This document shows positions 20,225 through 38,598 of a DNA stretch of 64,000 nt, piece by piece. This DNA is from Leptoclinus maculatus (taxonomy: Eukaryota; Chordata; Actinopteri; Perciformes; Stichaeidae), in contig JAVDOI010000003.1 of NCBI GenBank assembly GCA_032191485.1, forward strand, positions 2,630,163 through 2,694,162, written 5' to 3'. Position numbers and translations under genes: made by a program. The notes under the pieces were generated by a model. The model saw nothing but the letters and a program-made list of their open reading frames with translations. It was not told the DNA's origin and searched no databases. Numbering within the stretch: position 1 is the first letter of the stretch; every line of letters starts with the position of its first letter.

Positions 20225-20876
20225 TAGTAGTAGAAGTCATAGTATACTATGTCTTAGAAATGCCATGAAAACTGTCATAGCATAAAAAAGTGATACTACA
20301 GCATGCCATAAACATTTTATAGCAAATGTCACAAAAATAGTAGTATACGATAACAAATAATGATATATTATGAAGTCTTAATACAGTATGCCATAAAAAT
20401 GTCATCAAAAATATCATAACAAGTTCATACTGTAGTTTACCATAAACTATTATATTGTAGTATGCAATAAAAAAAATGACATATGTCTTAAAAAAGTCTT
20501 ATTATAGTATGCTGGAAAAACGTCAAAACAAATGTTATAAAAAATATCATAGTAACTAATGCCATCAATATATTATAAAAAGTTGTTTACTATGCTATAA
20601 AAAACGCCATAAAATATATCATAGTATCAAGTTATAGTATCAAGTTATAGTATTTCATTAAAAAAAAATCATAGTATGCCATAAAAGAATCCTCATAGTG
20701 TCATAAAAAATATAAAGAAAATCATGTACGACATAGAAAATATGATATATGTATCATACACCATAAAAATATCATAAAAAGTCTTGCCAAAAAAAAGTAG
20801 ATTATGGCATAATAAAGTTGTAGTATAGCATGCTATAAAAATGTCGTCAAAATGTCACAACAAATTTCATAGTACC
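20225..20876. repeat. Degenerate AT-rich satellite, continued
   Basis: Same motif family as 16600-18465 (CATAGTATG, GCCATAAAAATGTCAT), again with diverged units. It ends at the LTR-like insertion and continues for about 40 bp beyond it. Confidence 0.8.
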
Positions 20877-21248
20877 TGTTAGGAGCCAAATATGTTGTTG
20901 TAAATACAGCTGCAGTTCTCTGTGTGTACGTTGGGTGGCGCTGGGCTCAGGTATATCGGTCCTGAGCTCACCGTGGTTCAAAGGGTTATGACCGCTATAC
21001 GCTAATGTGATGTGTGAATGCAACTGGTGCGTTTACTGTCGGTGGAAAGAATTGGACCTTTTGTACGTTGTTCCACAACAAAGAAAATAAACGAACTATC
21101 TATTATTAAACAAACCTTGTCGGTGATGATGTACCCGAAGCAACACACATCCAAGGTAATCTAGACGTACAACGAGCGCGTCAACCAGGTCACTCCAGAG
21201 GGAAAGACACCTCAGGAGCTTACGGAACAGGACTGGGCTTCTTTAACA
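20877..21248 (+). mobile_element. Solo LTR-like element with 5-bp target duplication
   Basis: A 372-bp segment begins TGTTAGGAGCC and ends CTTCTTTAACA, with short inverted ends TGTTA/TAACA. It is flanked on both sides by GTACC (20872-20876 and 21249-21253). An AATAAA lies near 21085. Deleting the segment plus one GTACC restores continuous satellite. These are the hallmarks of a solo LTR left by recombination between the two LTRs of a retroelement. Superfamily cannot be told without internal sequence; strand is inferred from the AATAAA. Confidence 0.75.
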
Positions 21249-21299
21249 GTACCCATACAAATGTCACTATAGTACACTAATCTCGTGCGGCCCTCAATC

Positions 21300-22360
21300 A
21301 TATGCATGCGCCTAAATGGCCATTAAGTCATCAAACCTCTGCGATACCCTGTTGCAGTGTAGTAGTATACTCCCACAGCCAATGTTCTCACCTCCCATCA
21401 TGAAGGTAAAACTGAGAATGTACTACTTCTCATTTCAGTGTTTGGGCCACTGCAGAAATCCAGCTTGTAGCCGTCACTCGCTAAAACGAAGCTATGAAAA
21501 CATGTAATTTATCCTCTGAATAACATTTGGCATTTGTTCTTACAACTGGGCTAATATATGTCTTACCTGTAGACAAACAAGTGACAAATTAACACTGTAA
21601 TGAGCGACAAAAGTCACTACAGTTGCTTGATTAATCCAAATTTGTAAATCCATCCAGGAGGCTCTACAAAGTTCAACTTCTAATTTAACATTTCATTTAT
21701 ACATTGAAGCGCTCTGATTGGTTGTTTCTGACAGCAATGCTCACTGGGACTTGTAGTTGACCTCCTACATTTACGTATTTAACTTTTAAAGCAAAAATGT
21801 GGGATCTTTTGTACTGAGGATTAAAGTGAGTTTTATGGTCAACCAAATGTGGAAAATGTCACCTGACAGTAATGTCTATAAACATGTTCTTTTGCTAGAA
21901 TCATGCAAGTACAACAACTTCAGCAAATATACCGAACTGCTTCAAATGCTACATTTAGCATTAGCGTTATTTATGGGCAGAGGTTATATCAGCAGGTTGC
22001 AGCAATAATAATGACATTTATTTATATAGTACAAAGTGCTTTTCAGAAAAAATCAGCAGAAAAACGCCAAATAATAGTACAACATGAATAGAGTAAAATG
22101 CAAACAGTATTATCTCAATAGGTAGAGCTTCCAGTCTGTTTCCTCCACAGATTTGAAACACTGAAGACGAAACTGAAGGAGCTGTTTTTTTGTCCTTATG
22201 TGGGGCCGTGAACACCCAAAGTGAAGATTTATAAAATGCTATGGAACGTTCCACAAGTTTCTGTAAATTCTGGAGAAAAGAAGAGAAGGCATCAGCATTA
22301 GCATCACGTTTGTATACATCTCTGCATATGACTACAACAATGTCTGCGAATTTCTGACAT
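21300..22360. other. Intergenic, no gene seen
   Basis: A short stretch near 22020 ('tttatttatatagtacaaag') resembles a common dispersed teleost motif. No convincing coding sequence is seen. Confidence 0.4.
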
Positions 22361-22364
22361 TCTG

Positions 22365-22680
22365 TGGCTTTATTGTCACATTTTGTACTGTGACTTTTTC
22401 AACATACTATAATATGAGTTTTTATGACTGTTTTTGACAAACCAAACTGTGACTTTTTCTTTCACTTTTAGGACATATCACATGTTTTTTTAATATACTA
22501 TAGTTTGATTTTTAATGACTTTTTCAACATACCATACCATTACTTTTTCGACATACTACATTATGACTTTTTTCGACAAACTAAGCTATGACATTTATTA
22601 TGTTTTTTTTCAAAATACTAAACCATGAGTTTCCGTGACTATTTCGACATACTAAACCATGACTTTTTAATGTTCTTCCA
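22365..22680. repeat. Satellite block in opposite orientation
   Basis: Diverged copies of 'atgactttttcgacatact' are the reverse complement of the TATAGTATGTC...AAAAAGTCAT satellite motif at 16.6-21.3 kb. It is thus a second, inverted block of the same family. Confidence 0.7.
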
Positions 22681-22985
22681 GCATCGATCTTGTCTCGTAG
22701 GTGGGTGAGCAGCTCCTGATGAGTCTCCCTGTGGTTCTCCAGCTGCTTCTCCCGCGTTGTCTGGAGGACGGAGACACAATAAAACATGACAGAAAAACAA
22801 TCATTGTCATTTGACTGTTGCAGTTTCCGGCTGTGTAAAGACGGTCGTGTTTTTCAGGTCCACCTCACCGGGATGTCCTCATCTCGCCTAACACCTCGTG
22901 TTTAAGAGCTCCTTAAATCGGTGGAATTTCAGCTTCAGGTATTCTGAAGTTCCGGACATCAGAGACATCTTGTGAGGAAAGAGTC
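22681..22985 (-). pseudogene. Possible exon remnants of an unidentified coiled-coil protein
   Basis: On the minus strand an acceptor-like CCGTCCTCCAG is followed by TTREKQLENHRETHQELL, a charged helix-like sequence running into the satellite. Upstream, an ATG near 22970 starts MSLMSGTSEYLKLKFHRFKE and meets a stop after 26 codons; a one-base shift would continue as HEVLGEMRTS up to a GTGAGG donor. Helical composition and splice-like borders suggest coding origin, but the frames do not join. I do not recognise the protein. It could be chance. Confidence 0.22.
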
Positions 22986-22989
22986 TGAA

Positions 22990-25450
22990 GACGTTCACAT
23001 CAGGGAGTAAAAAGCATAAAATAAATACCCCCAATTGTACATCATATTTTTTGACGTTGTCATGGTAACGTGATATGTTGCAGCAAAGTCCTGTCCCATT
23101 CCTATTTTAAGTCCTTACAGTTTTTCACACTCAGCCATTTAACAGGTGACGTCAGTAAGTCCCTTCAGGGTTTAAGGCCTTAGGGGGGACACTGGGATTA
23201 GGCCTCTGGATGAAAAATCCCCCTGAAAAAACAAAAGAGAAGAAGAAAAGGTCACAAATATTAAGTTAAGTTCACTCTGAGCAGTGATCAGATCGCAGGG
23301 TTGAAAGTGATTTACCAGAAACTCAGTGTTTGATTTCAGCTATTGATGTTTGAAGAGTGAACACAATCATATTACACTCTTTTGACATATTGAAATGAAT
23401 AATCACTGTCACTTCTGCTGGGTGTGGGCAAACTGAGCACAGCTGCACTGTGGTGTCTCAGAGGTTGGGATCACATTTTCCATACACCATAGAGATGAGA
23501 AAAAAGGGCTGATCAAAGTCATATTAGAACTGAATGACAAATAAAACGTATAAAAAGACATTTACAGCATGACCTCATCAAGAGTAAACAAGTTGAGGAG
23601 TAAACTAAACAATATTTACATGATGCTGACAAGTTGGTCAAGGCTATAGTCAAGGCAGGATTGGGGTTGTGGTTCCATACTGACAAAGCTGTGAGGTGTC
23701 AGTAAATACATAAATACATATTCTAGTAATCACATTACTCTATCCATTCTGGATTTGATACCTGTAAAAATAAAATAAAGAGACAAAAACAGCAGGGTCC
23801 CTGTCAGGGTCTTTACAACCCTCTTTGTTTTATTTTGAAAACGTTCACCGGAAGTGTCTATGTTACTGTTGATGTACTTGACTGTCATGTAGTGGTCATG
23901 AGTGTATAACCGTGTTCACTGACCTTTAGTGGTAAAAAGGTGCAATCACATGTCAGTGTATTCTGAAGGTTTGTATGGACAGTCTTCCCTTGAAGGTTTT
24001 GTAAATTAAAATTAGCTTTTTGTATGACTGTACAATATGATGTACAAGGTTAACCATGTTTTTCCAGTGTAATAATTATGCGTAATAATTCATGATGAAG
24101 AAAAGGCAGAACATGTTATGTGCATAACTACTCTATTAACTACACCGTGCTGTGTATATGACTATACTGTGTCATGTTTTATGCTAAAATGGTCGTTGCA
24201 TCCGCTGAAAATAGGAACTTCCGTGATGATCATTCCTGCTTCAACCTAGTGTTGTAATAACCACCAGTGACCACATGGGGGCAGTACACGCCCATCAAAA
24301 CCAAACACTTTGGTTGTCTCCTCTTTCAAAGTAAAACTACTCAAATGCACGGCGGTGATTGTAATAATATGCCGTCCACTCCTTCACGATGATAGCACCG
24401 AGATGTTTCATCTGAATCTATTTGTTGTCAGTTGGCTCCAGATAAAACACAGTTGAGTGGCTCTGGTACACCTTTATAGCCTGCTGGAGAATTATAAGTG
24501 ACACTTCCGTGAATGATGTCTGGAAATGTCAATGCTACATTTCCAGGTTTTATTCTAATCAATCATTGGCGTGTATATGAATGGTAACAAATACTGGATT
24601 TAACGGGATAAAATATCAACATCATTTGACCTAAAACAATGAATACCAGGTGCCAGTGTCTTAGCTAAAGCTAATGCAGTCTAATACAACAGTCCTGCAG
24701 CAAAGCCTCCCGTCATGAACCACTACAACACACAGTCAACTCCAATCTAGGGTTCATGACAGGACTATTTATTTATTATTATTATTATTATTAGAGTTAA
24801 TTAGTTTTAACTAGGTGTACCTAACATGGTGGCAGCTGAGTGTAGACTGAAGACTACTGCCCTCTAGTGGTTCAATATGAGCATTACATTATTACGCTAG
24901 CATTATAGATAATCATTGTTCATTTGTTTAGGGTACTGCTCAATGTAATACTCGCATGTATAAATATATACATTTATATATATATATATAATATGCAGGA
25001 TATAAATAATAATATAAAAATATAAATCTTTATTCCAGAATACACTATGAGAAGGCAGCCTGTTAAATAATAGATACATAAGATCAATCTGATTTACATT
25101 ACAATGTGATAATGTTTTGTGTCACCACTTTGAAGCAATTAGAATGAATTCTGAAATGGCTTTTTTGTCTGAACTCTTTCATGTCTTTTTTTTAAACCAG
25201 CTACTCGATGCTAACCTGTGCTTTAGCTTGCTGTCTTTAGGGTCAAATACTCTTTCCTACTCCAGACTGATCAGAGCGATTGATAAACAGGGTGGTGGTA
25301 TTTTCAACAGTTTAGAAAAAGGTGTTTTGTCAGTTAACAGCTGTAAGTGGGTCCCCATGAACGAAAGAGCACAATTATAGGTTGAAAATTATCATTTTTT
25401 AATTATTATTTCTCATTTAAATTAACAAACACTGCTATACATATTGCTGT
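22990..25450. other. Intergenic, no gene seen
   Basis: AT-rich sequence with a short ATT microsatellite (about 24775-24793). Near 24805-24850, 'aactaggtgtacctaacatg' resembles the 3' tail of a widespread vertebrate interspersed repeat. No exons are recognised. Confidence 0.4.
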
Positions 25451-25458
25451 TTTTTATT

Positions 25459-27668
25459 AATTTTGAATCATTTTGAACAGTTAAAGCATTTGGAAAAGAA
25501 GTAATAGTAGTTGAAAACAGGCGACAGACAGTAGATGACATGTACAGCAGAAGATCTACAGTCAATGGCTTTCCTATGTGTGTCGAGGGGCTGCAGAATA
25601 TTTCAACATACAGACATATCAGACTCGCCCACAGTAATGTTTTTGGTTTCTCTTTATGTTGTCATACAGGATCAGAGACCCCCCCCCCCCCCCCCCCCCA
25701 CCCACCCCCCACAGTTGCATCCACACGATATCACAGCCGGTGATGTTAAACCCAAAACGTCATCAGAAGAGAAACAGCCGACGTGTTCTGTCCAAAGTAG
25801 CAGCAGCTTGTATTGAATTGCAAAGTCCGTTTTCCTGCATCCGCCACACCCACACGTCTTCCAACCAAAACGTTTTCTCCTGTAATAACAGAAAAGGGTT
25901 TCGAGCAAAGACGACATCCCCCTTCTAAACCCCTGACGTTAGGAATGTTTGAAGTGAACAGAACAAAAAAGTCGCTGTCTCAGTGCACAGTATTGAAAAC
26001 CCTCATCCCTTTAAAGATACACACACGTAAAACTACGAAAAAAGAAGTGCTTCTTAGAACTTCAGAGATATTACATCTTCTCGAGGTGTCCCCTCTTTCA
26101 TCTCAGGCCAGCTGTAAAAAAAAAAAAAGTCCCTTTCTCGTTGTCAGAAAGTGAACTGTGTCTGGCCCCTCGTTTAAAGCCGGCTCAGCCTCCACTACGG
26201 TTCTACAGAGTACCTCTATGTTGGCATACGTTCACACACCCGTAAAAAATCAGCACGTCTGACTTGGATTTAAACATCACTGACTGTCTTTACTAAAAGT
26301 GACAGATGTACAAGCACAGTATAAACAGGGTTGACATCATTGGCAGCTGGAGACGGTCTAGACCACAGTGGCTTTTTTTGTTGTTTTTGTTCCAAATTTG
26401 AGCAAAATCCCCCCCTTTTTAGACAAAGATGGACAAATTACAGGATTACACGTGTCAAACAAAGCTTTTTTTGGGGCTTTTTGAAACCTGACCTGCCCCG
26501 AGAGGCAGTAAGACCTTTTATCTAGAGAACGTGCAAAAACACAGAAAAGAAGGTCAGAATCTGGTGGAGGAGGGCTTTGTTCAAACGTTTGTATCGTCCG
26601 AGCGGAAAAAGTCAAACCTTTTCCCAAACGTGACACAACAAGGAGAGGACGTTTTCTCATCCCTCTGCGTGCAGTGTATCGCCACCTCTGCAACACTAGA
26701 CCGCGCGGCGCTCTTCACGATGGGGTTCTACTACACATGAGCGATATCCCTGACATCAATGTAAATCACATACACTTTGTCATAAACAGGTTGTAAAAGT
26801 TCAGGTACAGAATCACTGAGGAAAAGCACACCGATACTACTGTAAAGTCAAGCCGCTATGGCAAAAATAGAAGATATAGAGTATTGAGGAACTAGTCATT
26901 GATTGAAAGTTGGCTCGTAATCCTTTGCAACACTGAGGAGGGCCTCGGTCGCCCGTGGACGACCATTTAGCTTTTCTACAGGCGGATTAAGAAGAGGACA
27001 ATGTCTCAACAAAACACTTTGTAAAACTGAATCAGCACGGGCCATAAATATGATTAAAGAGATGGAAATAGCATCATAAATGTGTACACACTGCTCGTAG
27101 CGATTCCTGAATCAAGGTCCATGTTAGGAACTCAAAATGGAAAAGGAGACGAGAGGAAGTCTTTGCTCGTCGTCTCCTTCTTCTCCTCAGAAAACCCAGT
27201 AGAACGCTGACCTCGTTTAGTGATTTATTGATTCGTCTTGGCAGAGTGCAAGTGTCGTCCACATGGCTTTTGAAACATTTGCAAAAAAATATATATATTA
27301 ACGCGCTCCCTGGTTGCGGCCACGTCGACTCACAATTGCCAGATTGCGGCGTGTTTCTCTTCAGAATTGTCTTCCCAGTAAACAAGTTGACACTCTGGAG
27401 TTGAAATGGCGAAGGGAGGACACTTTTTTTAGGATTGGTGCACACACTCTGAACGTATACAAAAACATTACACTGAAGCAGAACAAGAAGAAACACGCGG
27501 CGTAGCCCTTGTGGGTCTCCCTGCAGGTGGGGGAGGGGGACGGCTCACATGGTCAGCTTGGTCTGGACTTTTGAATGTGCTCTTGGGTCTTTAAAAAGGT
27601 AGGGGAGGGGAGGCGCAGTTGGTCCCCACGCTTGCTGTCAGCCACAGTGTTTGTTTCTCACCCGCCGC
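25459..27668 (-). other. fosl2: Probable long 3' UTR of fosl2
   Basis: No coding sequence follows the fosl2 stop. Poly(A) signals on the minus strand (TTTATT on the plus strand) occur at 27224-27229 and 25453-25458, giving a short or a roughly 2.2 kb UTR. Long 3' UTRs are typical of FOSL2. A 21-bp C run lies at 25679-25699. The extent is inferred. Confidence 0.45.
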
Positions 27669-33384
<5,716 letters not shown>

Positions 33385-33772
33385 GGTCCAGGAAAGAGGA
33401 GACTGTTTGAGATCAGAACCCTCCGCCCCCTCTTTTTCTTTTTAGAATCCTCGCAGTTAAAAAGGCACCAAGCGAAAAAGAAAAAATCCTCTGAGTCGAG
33501 ACGTTGTTAATTCGGGATATCCAGAGAAGAGTTGATAAAGACAAAGTGCAATTACGCTCCTGTAAACTAACCTAAAACATCTCACAGATATTGCCAGCTA
33601 CAATTAATATTTCTTCCTGCTCGCTAAAGCTATTTCTTATTGTGCTTTTTTTATTATTGAGCCGCAGGTAGCCCTCTACACTATGGTCGATCTTCTCAGG
33701 TGCGCAAACTTCAGCCTAAAGTCAGCAGCACACCTACCGCAGACGGATCCAGTCGAGACGAGTGTTACAGAG

Positions 33773-33779
33773 TGACTCA
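33773..33779. promoter_or_regulatory. AP-1 consensus site TGACTCA
   Basis: Perfect TRE about 390 bp upstream of the fosl2 start codon. Fos-family promoters are known AP-1 targets, so autoregulation is plausible. Confidence 0.45.
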
Positions 33780-33952
33780 CGCAGGTAACGTTCGCTTTCA
33801 AGCCTACTGCCCGGCTAATCGTCTGAGTAACTCCCGTCGCCTTGCCTAGATACTCTGCGCACTCTGTCTGAGCTCTCCGCTGTTCACGGAACAGTTCTAA
33901 CTTTTTTTTTCTTTCTCTCTTTTCCTTTTTTTTTAACCACACTTCCTAGAGA

Positions 33953-33959
33953 TGACTCA
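33953..33959. promoter_or_regulatory. AP-1 consensus site TGACTCA, second copy
   Basis: Identical site 180 bp further upstream, in the context GATGACTCAC (the other is in GTGACTCAC). Confidence 0.45.
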
Positions 33960-36199
33960 CTTCAATGGCACTATGAAGCAACTGCAACGGCTTTTCAACA
34001 CCAACGAAACAGCCCACGTCACGGCCTGGGCGTTGCAACTTCTCCCAGGGAGGGGTCGCGTTCTGGATAAGGCAGTGCAAAAAGAGAGATCCGCCGTGAC
34101 CATCCGTCGCCCAGCGGACACTGGAGACATAACCGAAACGCAAGGGATACAGTAAAAGCAGCCCAGATACATGCGGACAGATTTATTTTTTGATACGAAC
34201 GTCAGCGCCCGCTGTGGAGTTCACTGTTTGGTCTGACTTGCCTCGGTCCATTGACGCATGTTTCCTAAAATGGGCAGTTGCGTCAGAGAGCGCGTGTGGG
34301 TTTCCTTGGTAAAGGGAAGCGTCAGACACTGGAGGGATTCCCTCCCCTCGCGCGCTGCACTCCGGACTCTGAGCTCTCGGCGTGCGGGTCCCGGTCCGGT
34401 TCCTGCTCAGTGCAGAAAAAACCCGAAGATATGAAAGCTTTAAACTTATACAGATAATAAAGAGCGTTTAAAAACCCGTGTGACGCGCGCGCGCTCCCGT
34501 GGGTCTGAGTTTAGAGCAAAACAACCCAAAACATATCTTGGAGGTTTTCTGTGAAAGAATTAATTCGATATCCGCATCTGTGATCAGTCTAGAATGCCTA
34601 ACGTGTGTTGGCAGCATAGGGGGGACGCGCGCGTGTACAGCCCACCGTGCCCATTATATCTGAAGACACGCGAGCTCAGCATCTACCGCCTTTCATCTGC
34701 CACTGTCCCCCGTTAATAGAGACCACTCGCACTGATCGGACACGGCAGAGTTTCTCGCACAATTCAGTCTTTGCGTTAATCTCGCGGCGACGCCACTTGG
34801 AGAGCGCGACTTGGCACGCGGAGCGCGAAAGGAACGGTGCAAAAAAAATAACCGCAGCGTTATCCCGTGCAGTTTGGTCACGTTAACGTGGCCCACCGGT
34901 CGGGGTCTACACACACAACGGGTGCAGCACGGCGGCTTCAAAAGGAATGTCAGTGAAATGTGGGCTAATTGTGACTCGGACGCAGCTCATAAACAAGGGC
35001 ACGGCGCCCAGAATGTGACACGTTACACGAGATGAAATGCCGTATTAAACATAATCCAATCTGCTATGGTCCCTATTTTAATCTGTAGCACCACAACTGG
35101 TTATATGGTGAGCTCTCTTAAAGATGTTTTTTGTTTTGCCGCGCGTGTCTTTGCCAGAAAGAGTCGCTCACATAAAAAAAAAGTTTCAGATGCAGGGGGA
35201 AGTTGTGTCGAGGGAAAATAATCTGCAGGGGGGTTTTCTGAGGTGACCACTCTGACTTTATGCGCTTGCTCATAACGTGAACACGTCAATACTATATACT
35301 ATAGCCCTTCCAATATGTCACCCTTTCCTAAGAAAGTGGGTGTCATTTTCATTGTTTTGTTGCTGCGTTACCCTTTGACCTGTGCCGTGATCCGGAACTC
35401 CGTGTGTGACAGCGCGACAGAAAGCACGCGGATGTTCGATAAAGCTTTATTGTCAACGATATTAATTAATGATTAGTGTTTATCATCTGGCAACGACCCA
35501 TCTGTTTCAGCGGGCGACGGTGTTGCTAAGCGACACAGTTTCCTGCTAAATAGCTCTGGGGGGCGACGACTCTAATCTGCCATAGTCCTATAATTAATGC
35601 CGTAATATAATTTGAGACGCACCCGTCGGCGTCGATTTGGGTGAAGTTAAAGGTATGGCACTGTGACAGGTTCTGTTCCCTATAGCCTACCAGTCCAATT
35701 TGGGTCTTTTAAGTACATAATGAGATATCATCACGCGCAGCGTTATGTGACGCCCGTCAGTCAGAAGTCATCGCTCCAATTTGTCATTAGTTTCACGGGG
35801 GTTGATGGTAAATTACTTATTTAAAAAAAGAAGAAGAAGAAACAAGAGCCTGAGTAGTGCGGTGACATCAGGTCACGTGACAAGTGGGTTCGTCGATGCG
35901 TGTGCGCACGGACCTCGGCTGATCCGCAGGTCGTGCGCCACCCGAGGCGTCGGCGTCCCTCCATCACACATCATAAGGGATCGGCTCCGTGTGGACCATC
36001 TAGTCGAGTCCACGCAGGTATTATGTCCCCTGACGGACAGTCAGCAAGAGGCTTACCTGGCTGGCCGTGGCCCGCCGCGTTTTGACGCATGCGAGGTTGA
36101 CGCGACCCTAATGCTGCAATCAAGTGCCCGTCTGCAAAATCCGAATGGCAGATTGTAAATTAAGGGCAGTCAACTGCTTTTGCCCGAGGACGATGACAC

Positions 36200-37317
36200 A
36201 AATGGCGATATTAAAATGAGGTTCTTGGCGACATTAGGCTAAATGGTACAGAGGTGCATGCAGCAGCTGTAGCACGAGGAAGAGGACATTTTGTTATGCA
36301 ATATGAAGGCCTATATGACATGAGTTGCATATCATAGCAGGTGGACTATCAAACAATAACATCTTCATAGTCAAACTCCACTGTGAGTTTATGCTGCCTC
36401 ACAGTGCTGTCAGTGACCCACCGAAGGGGAAAACACTGCATGAGTGAGGTAGAGCTTAACGTTAGATGTCTAGCAGTGGCAACAAGTGAAAGAAAGTGCA
36501 CTTTCTTGTAATATGTGTTTGACATTCATTTTTTTAGATGCCCATAAGTACATTTAGTGCAGAAGTTGGTGTTAAACCTGAATAACCACTTGAGTCTAGG
36601 TTTGCCGGTGAACAACATTCCAAGCAAACCTCTTTTTAAATGTATTTAAAGAGAAAATTAGCTCATGTGTGGATGTGCATGTTCAATCAGTATTGATGAT
36701 AAACGTGTCATGTCCGTGCTGTACTGACACAGAAAGCTGAGTTCGCAGCTCCAAAATCTGTCATTCTTCCTGAATCCAGCGCCGTCATTTTGATGCGACA
36801 GTGACGCAATTGGATGCGAGGAAGAACTACGGGCGATTTTTCAGATCGGATTACTCCGGGTAGCCAGGGGGCGTGCTCTAGATGCTGCTCAAATACAGGA
36901 CGGTAAGGCTGGAGGGGATCCTCCGGGAGTCAGAAACCTTGCATCCACAATCCGCAATGCATCCTGGTACACGTAGGCACTGCTGGCACGGCTCCTCGAG
37001 CAGGAGAGCTCAGCTTTCTGGGTCAATATAGCACAGACTCACACACTGAGGGATTCATTGCTTCAATTGACTACATTTACCATTAACACTGATTGGACAT
37101 CCACATAAAAGGTGGAGAATTGAACCCCTTTAAGTACAAGTTGGAGGCACTTGCACTGCATTTCTAAGGTAATAATCAAACATTTTAGTCTACTACAGCT
37201 GAGTAACTTTGCAGATGAAGGTTTTACAAGCATATGAAACATTAAAGGCTATGATATATACACTGCATATAAAGTATTAAGAACCACCACATGAGAATCC
37301 CCAGTATCCCCGTAAGA
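36200..37317. other. Intergenic, no gene seen
   Basis: No exon, repeat family or structured element recognised between the CpG-rich region and the hAT element. Confidence 0.4.
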
Positions 37318-38590
37318 CAGTGGTGGGCCGTCAGGGCCTGCAAAGCCTTCTCTGCTGGCCTAAACAGAATCACAAAGTTATAGCTATTTTATAATTTAGT
37401 AATTTTTCTTAAATACACTACATGTATTATAATTTATAAAAATATTTTTCCCATTATCTTATTTTCTCATTGCACAGCTACTGTCTTCCTCAGTTGCTCT
37501 GCTTCCAGTGCAGCTTGTTTTAAGTAGAGCTTTTATCCAATCAGATTTCACCTCTGTGTCTCTAGGTAGAAGAGAGGCCCGAGGCCTGCAGACTCACAAG
37601 TGAATCCCTTTGCAGTTTAAGTGAATGGGGACGATATTGTTGATTGTCATAGTGTTCAACCAATCAGATCTTTAGTTTGACATGTTGGGTGTATTCTTTG
37701 ACGTGCCAGAGCCTGCTAGCTGGCCTAGCCATACGTGATTGGTCAGTGGGCTAGCCTGACATGTTGGGCGGTGACAATCCCAATATCTGCTGCCTCTGTC
37801 GAGCGGACATTTTCAGCCCTCAAACGCATTAAAACGTATTCAAGAAATACAACTGGGGAGGCTCGACTGTCTTCACTGGCGTCCATGAATCGAGAAGGAC
37901 TTCTTACTGGAACTAAAGCGCACGGATGTACTGAACAACCGTGAGATTAAACTCTTTATTAACAAAGAAAGGAGGATGGACTTTGTCTTTAAATAGTGAA
38001 CAGCAGCTCTGGTAAGTTAAATGCGTTTGATTTTACATCTGCAGTAGCTTTAATAAGCTTGTTTGTGTATTATTATTTGTACAACTTTTTGATTTTTGTT
38101 TGGTTTTATATGTGATAGGAACCATTGTTACGTCCTATGTTGCTCTGGGGACATATTTAGCTGGTGCCAGTGTTGCCAACTTGACGACTTTCTCGCTAAA
38201 TCTGGCGACTTTCCAAACCCTCATGGCGACTTCTTTTGTCAAAAGTTACTAGCGACAAATCTAGAGACTTGTTCTGGTGTTATTGGAGACTTTTCTGGTG
38301 TTTTGACTCGATAACGTTAAAACACGTACGTTCTACAGTTACTGCCGTGAACGAGCAGCGGGTGCTGCCGTGAGCCCCCCCGCCACTCAAAAGCACTCAC
38401 AGGGTACTCTCACAGAAGCCTCACGCTGCAGTCAGAGCAGAGAGGAGACGCACTCTCTGCGTATTCTCTGCAGTTAGTGTATCTATAGGTGTTGGCTTCA
38501 TTTTTACACAAAACAAATAATAACCGTAGCTGTGTTTCAGCTGCAGGACAGCAGTGAAGACCCAGGTATAAAATGCACGGCCCGCCACTG
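37318..38590 (+). mobile_element. Decayed hAT DNA transposon with TIRs and 8-bp target duplication
   Basis: The left end CAGTGGTGGGCCGT and the inverted right end CAGTGGCGGGCCGT form hAT-type terminal inverted repeats. Flanks are CCGTAAGA (37310-37317) and GCGTAAGA (38591-38598), an 8-bp target duplication with one difference. The interior (1273 bp) keeps only the end of the transposase, so most coding sequence has been deleted. Confidence 0.85.
37768..38000 (+). pseudogene. hAT transposase C-terminal dimerisation domain, frameshifted
   Basis: The frame reads IPISAASVERTFSALKRIKT then SRNTTGEARLSSLASMN, the conserved dimerisation motif of hAT transposases. A shift near 37900 moves the matching sequence to another frame, where LELKRTDVLNNREIK and ERRMDFVFK are followed by a stop. 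The N-terminal zinc finger and catalytic residues are absent. It is a relic inside the element at 37318-38590. Confidence 0.8.
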
Positions 38591-38598
38591 GCGTAAGA

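Larger units (their letters stand above)
33385..36200 (-). promoter_or_regulatory. fosl2: CpG-rich upstream region of fosl2 (promoter and 5' UTR)
   Basis: CpG is visibly more frequent here than elsewhere in the window (for example 'gtgacgcgcgcgcgctccc' near 34480), as expected for a CpG-island promoter. Two perfect AP-1 sites (TGACTCA) lie at 33773-33779 and 33953-33959. The transcription start is not placed; no convincing TATA box is seen on the minus strand. Confidence 0.5.
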
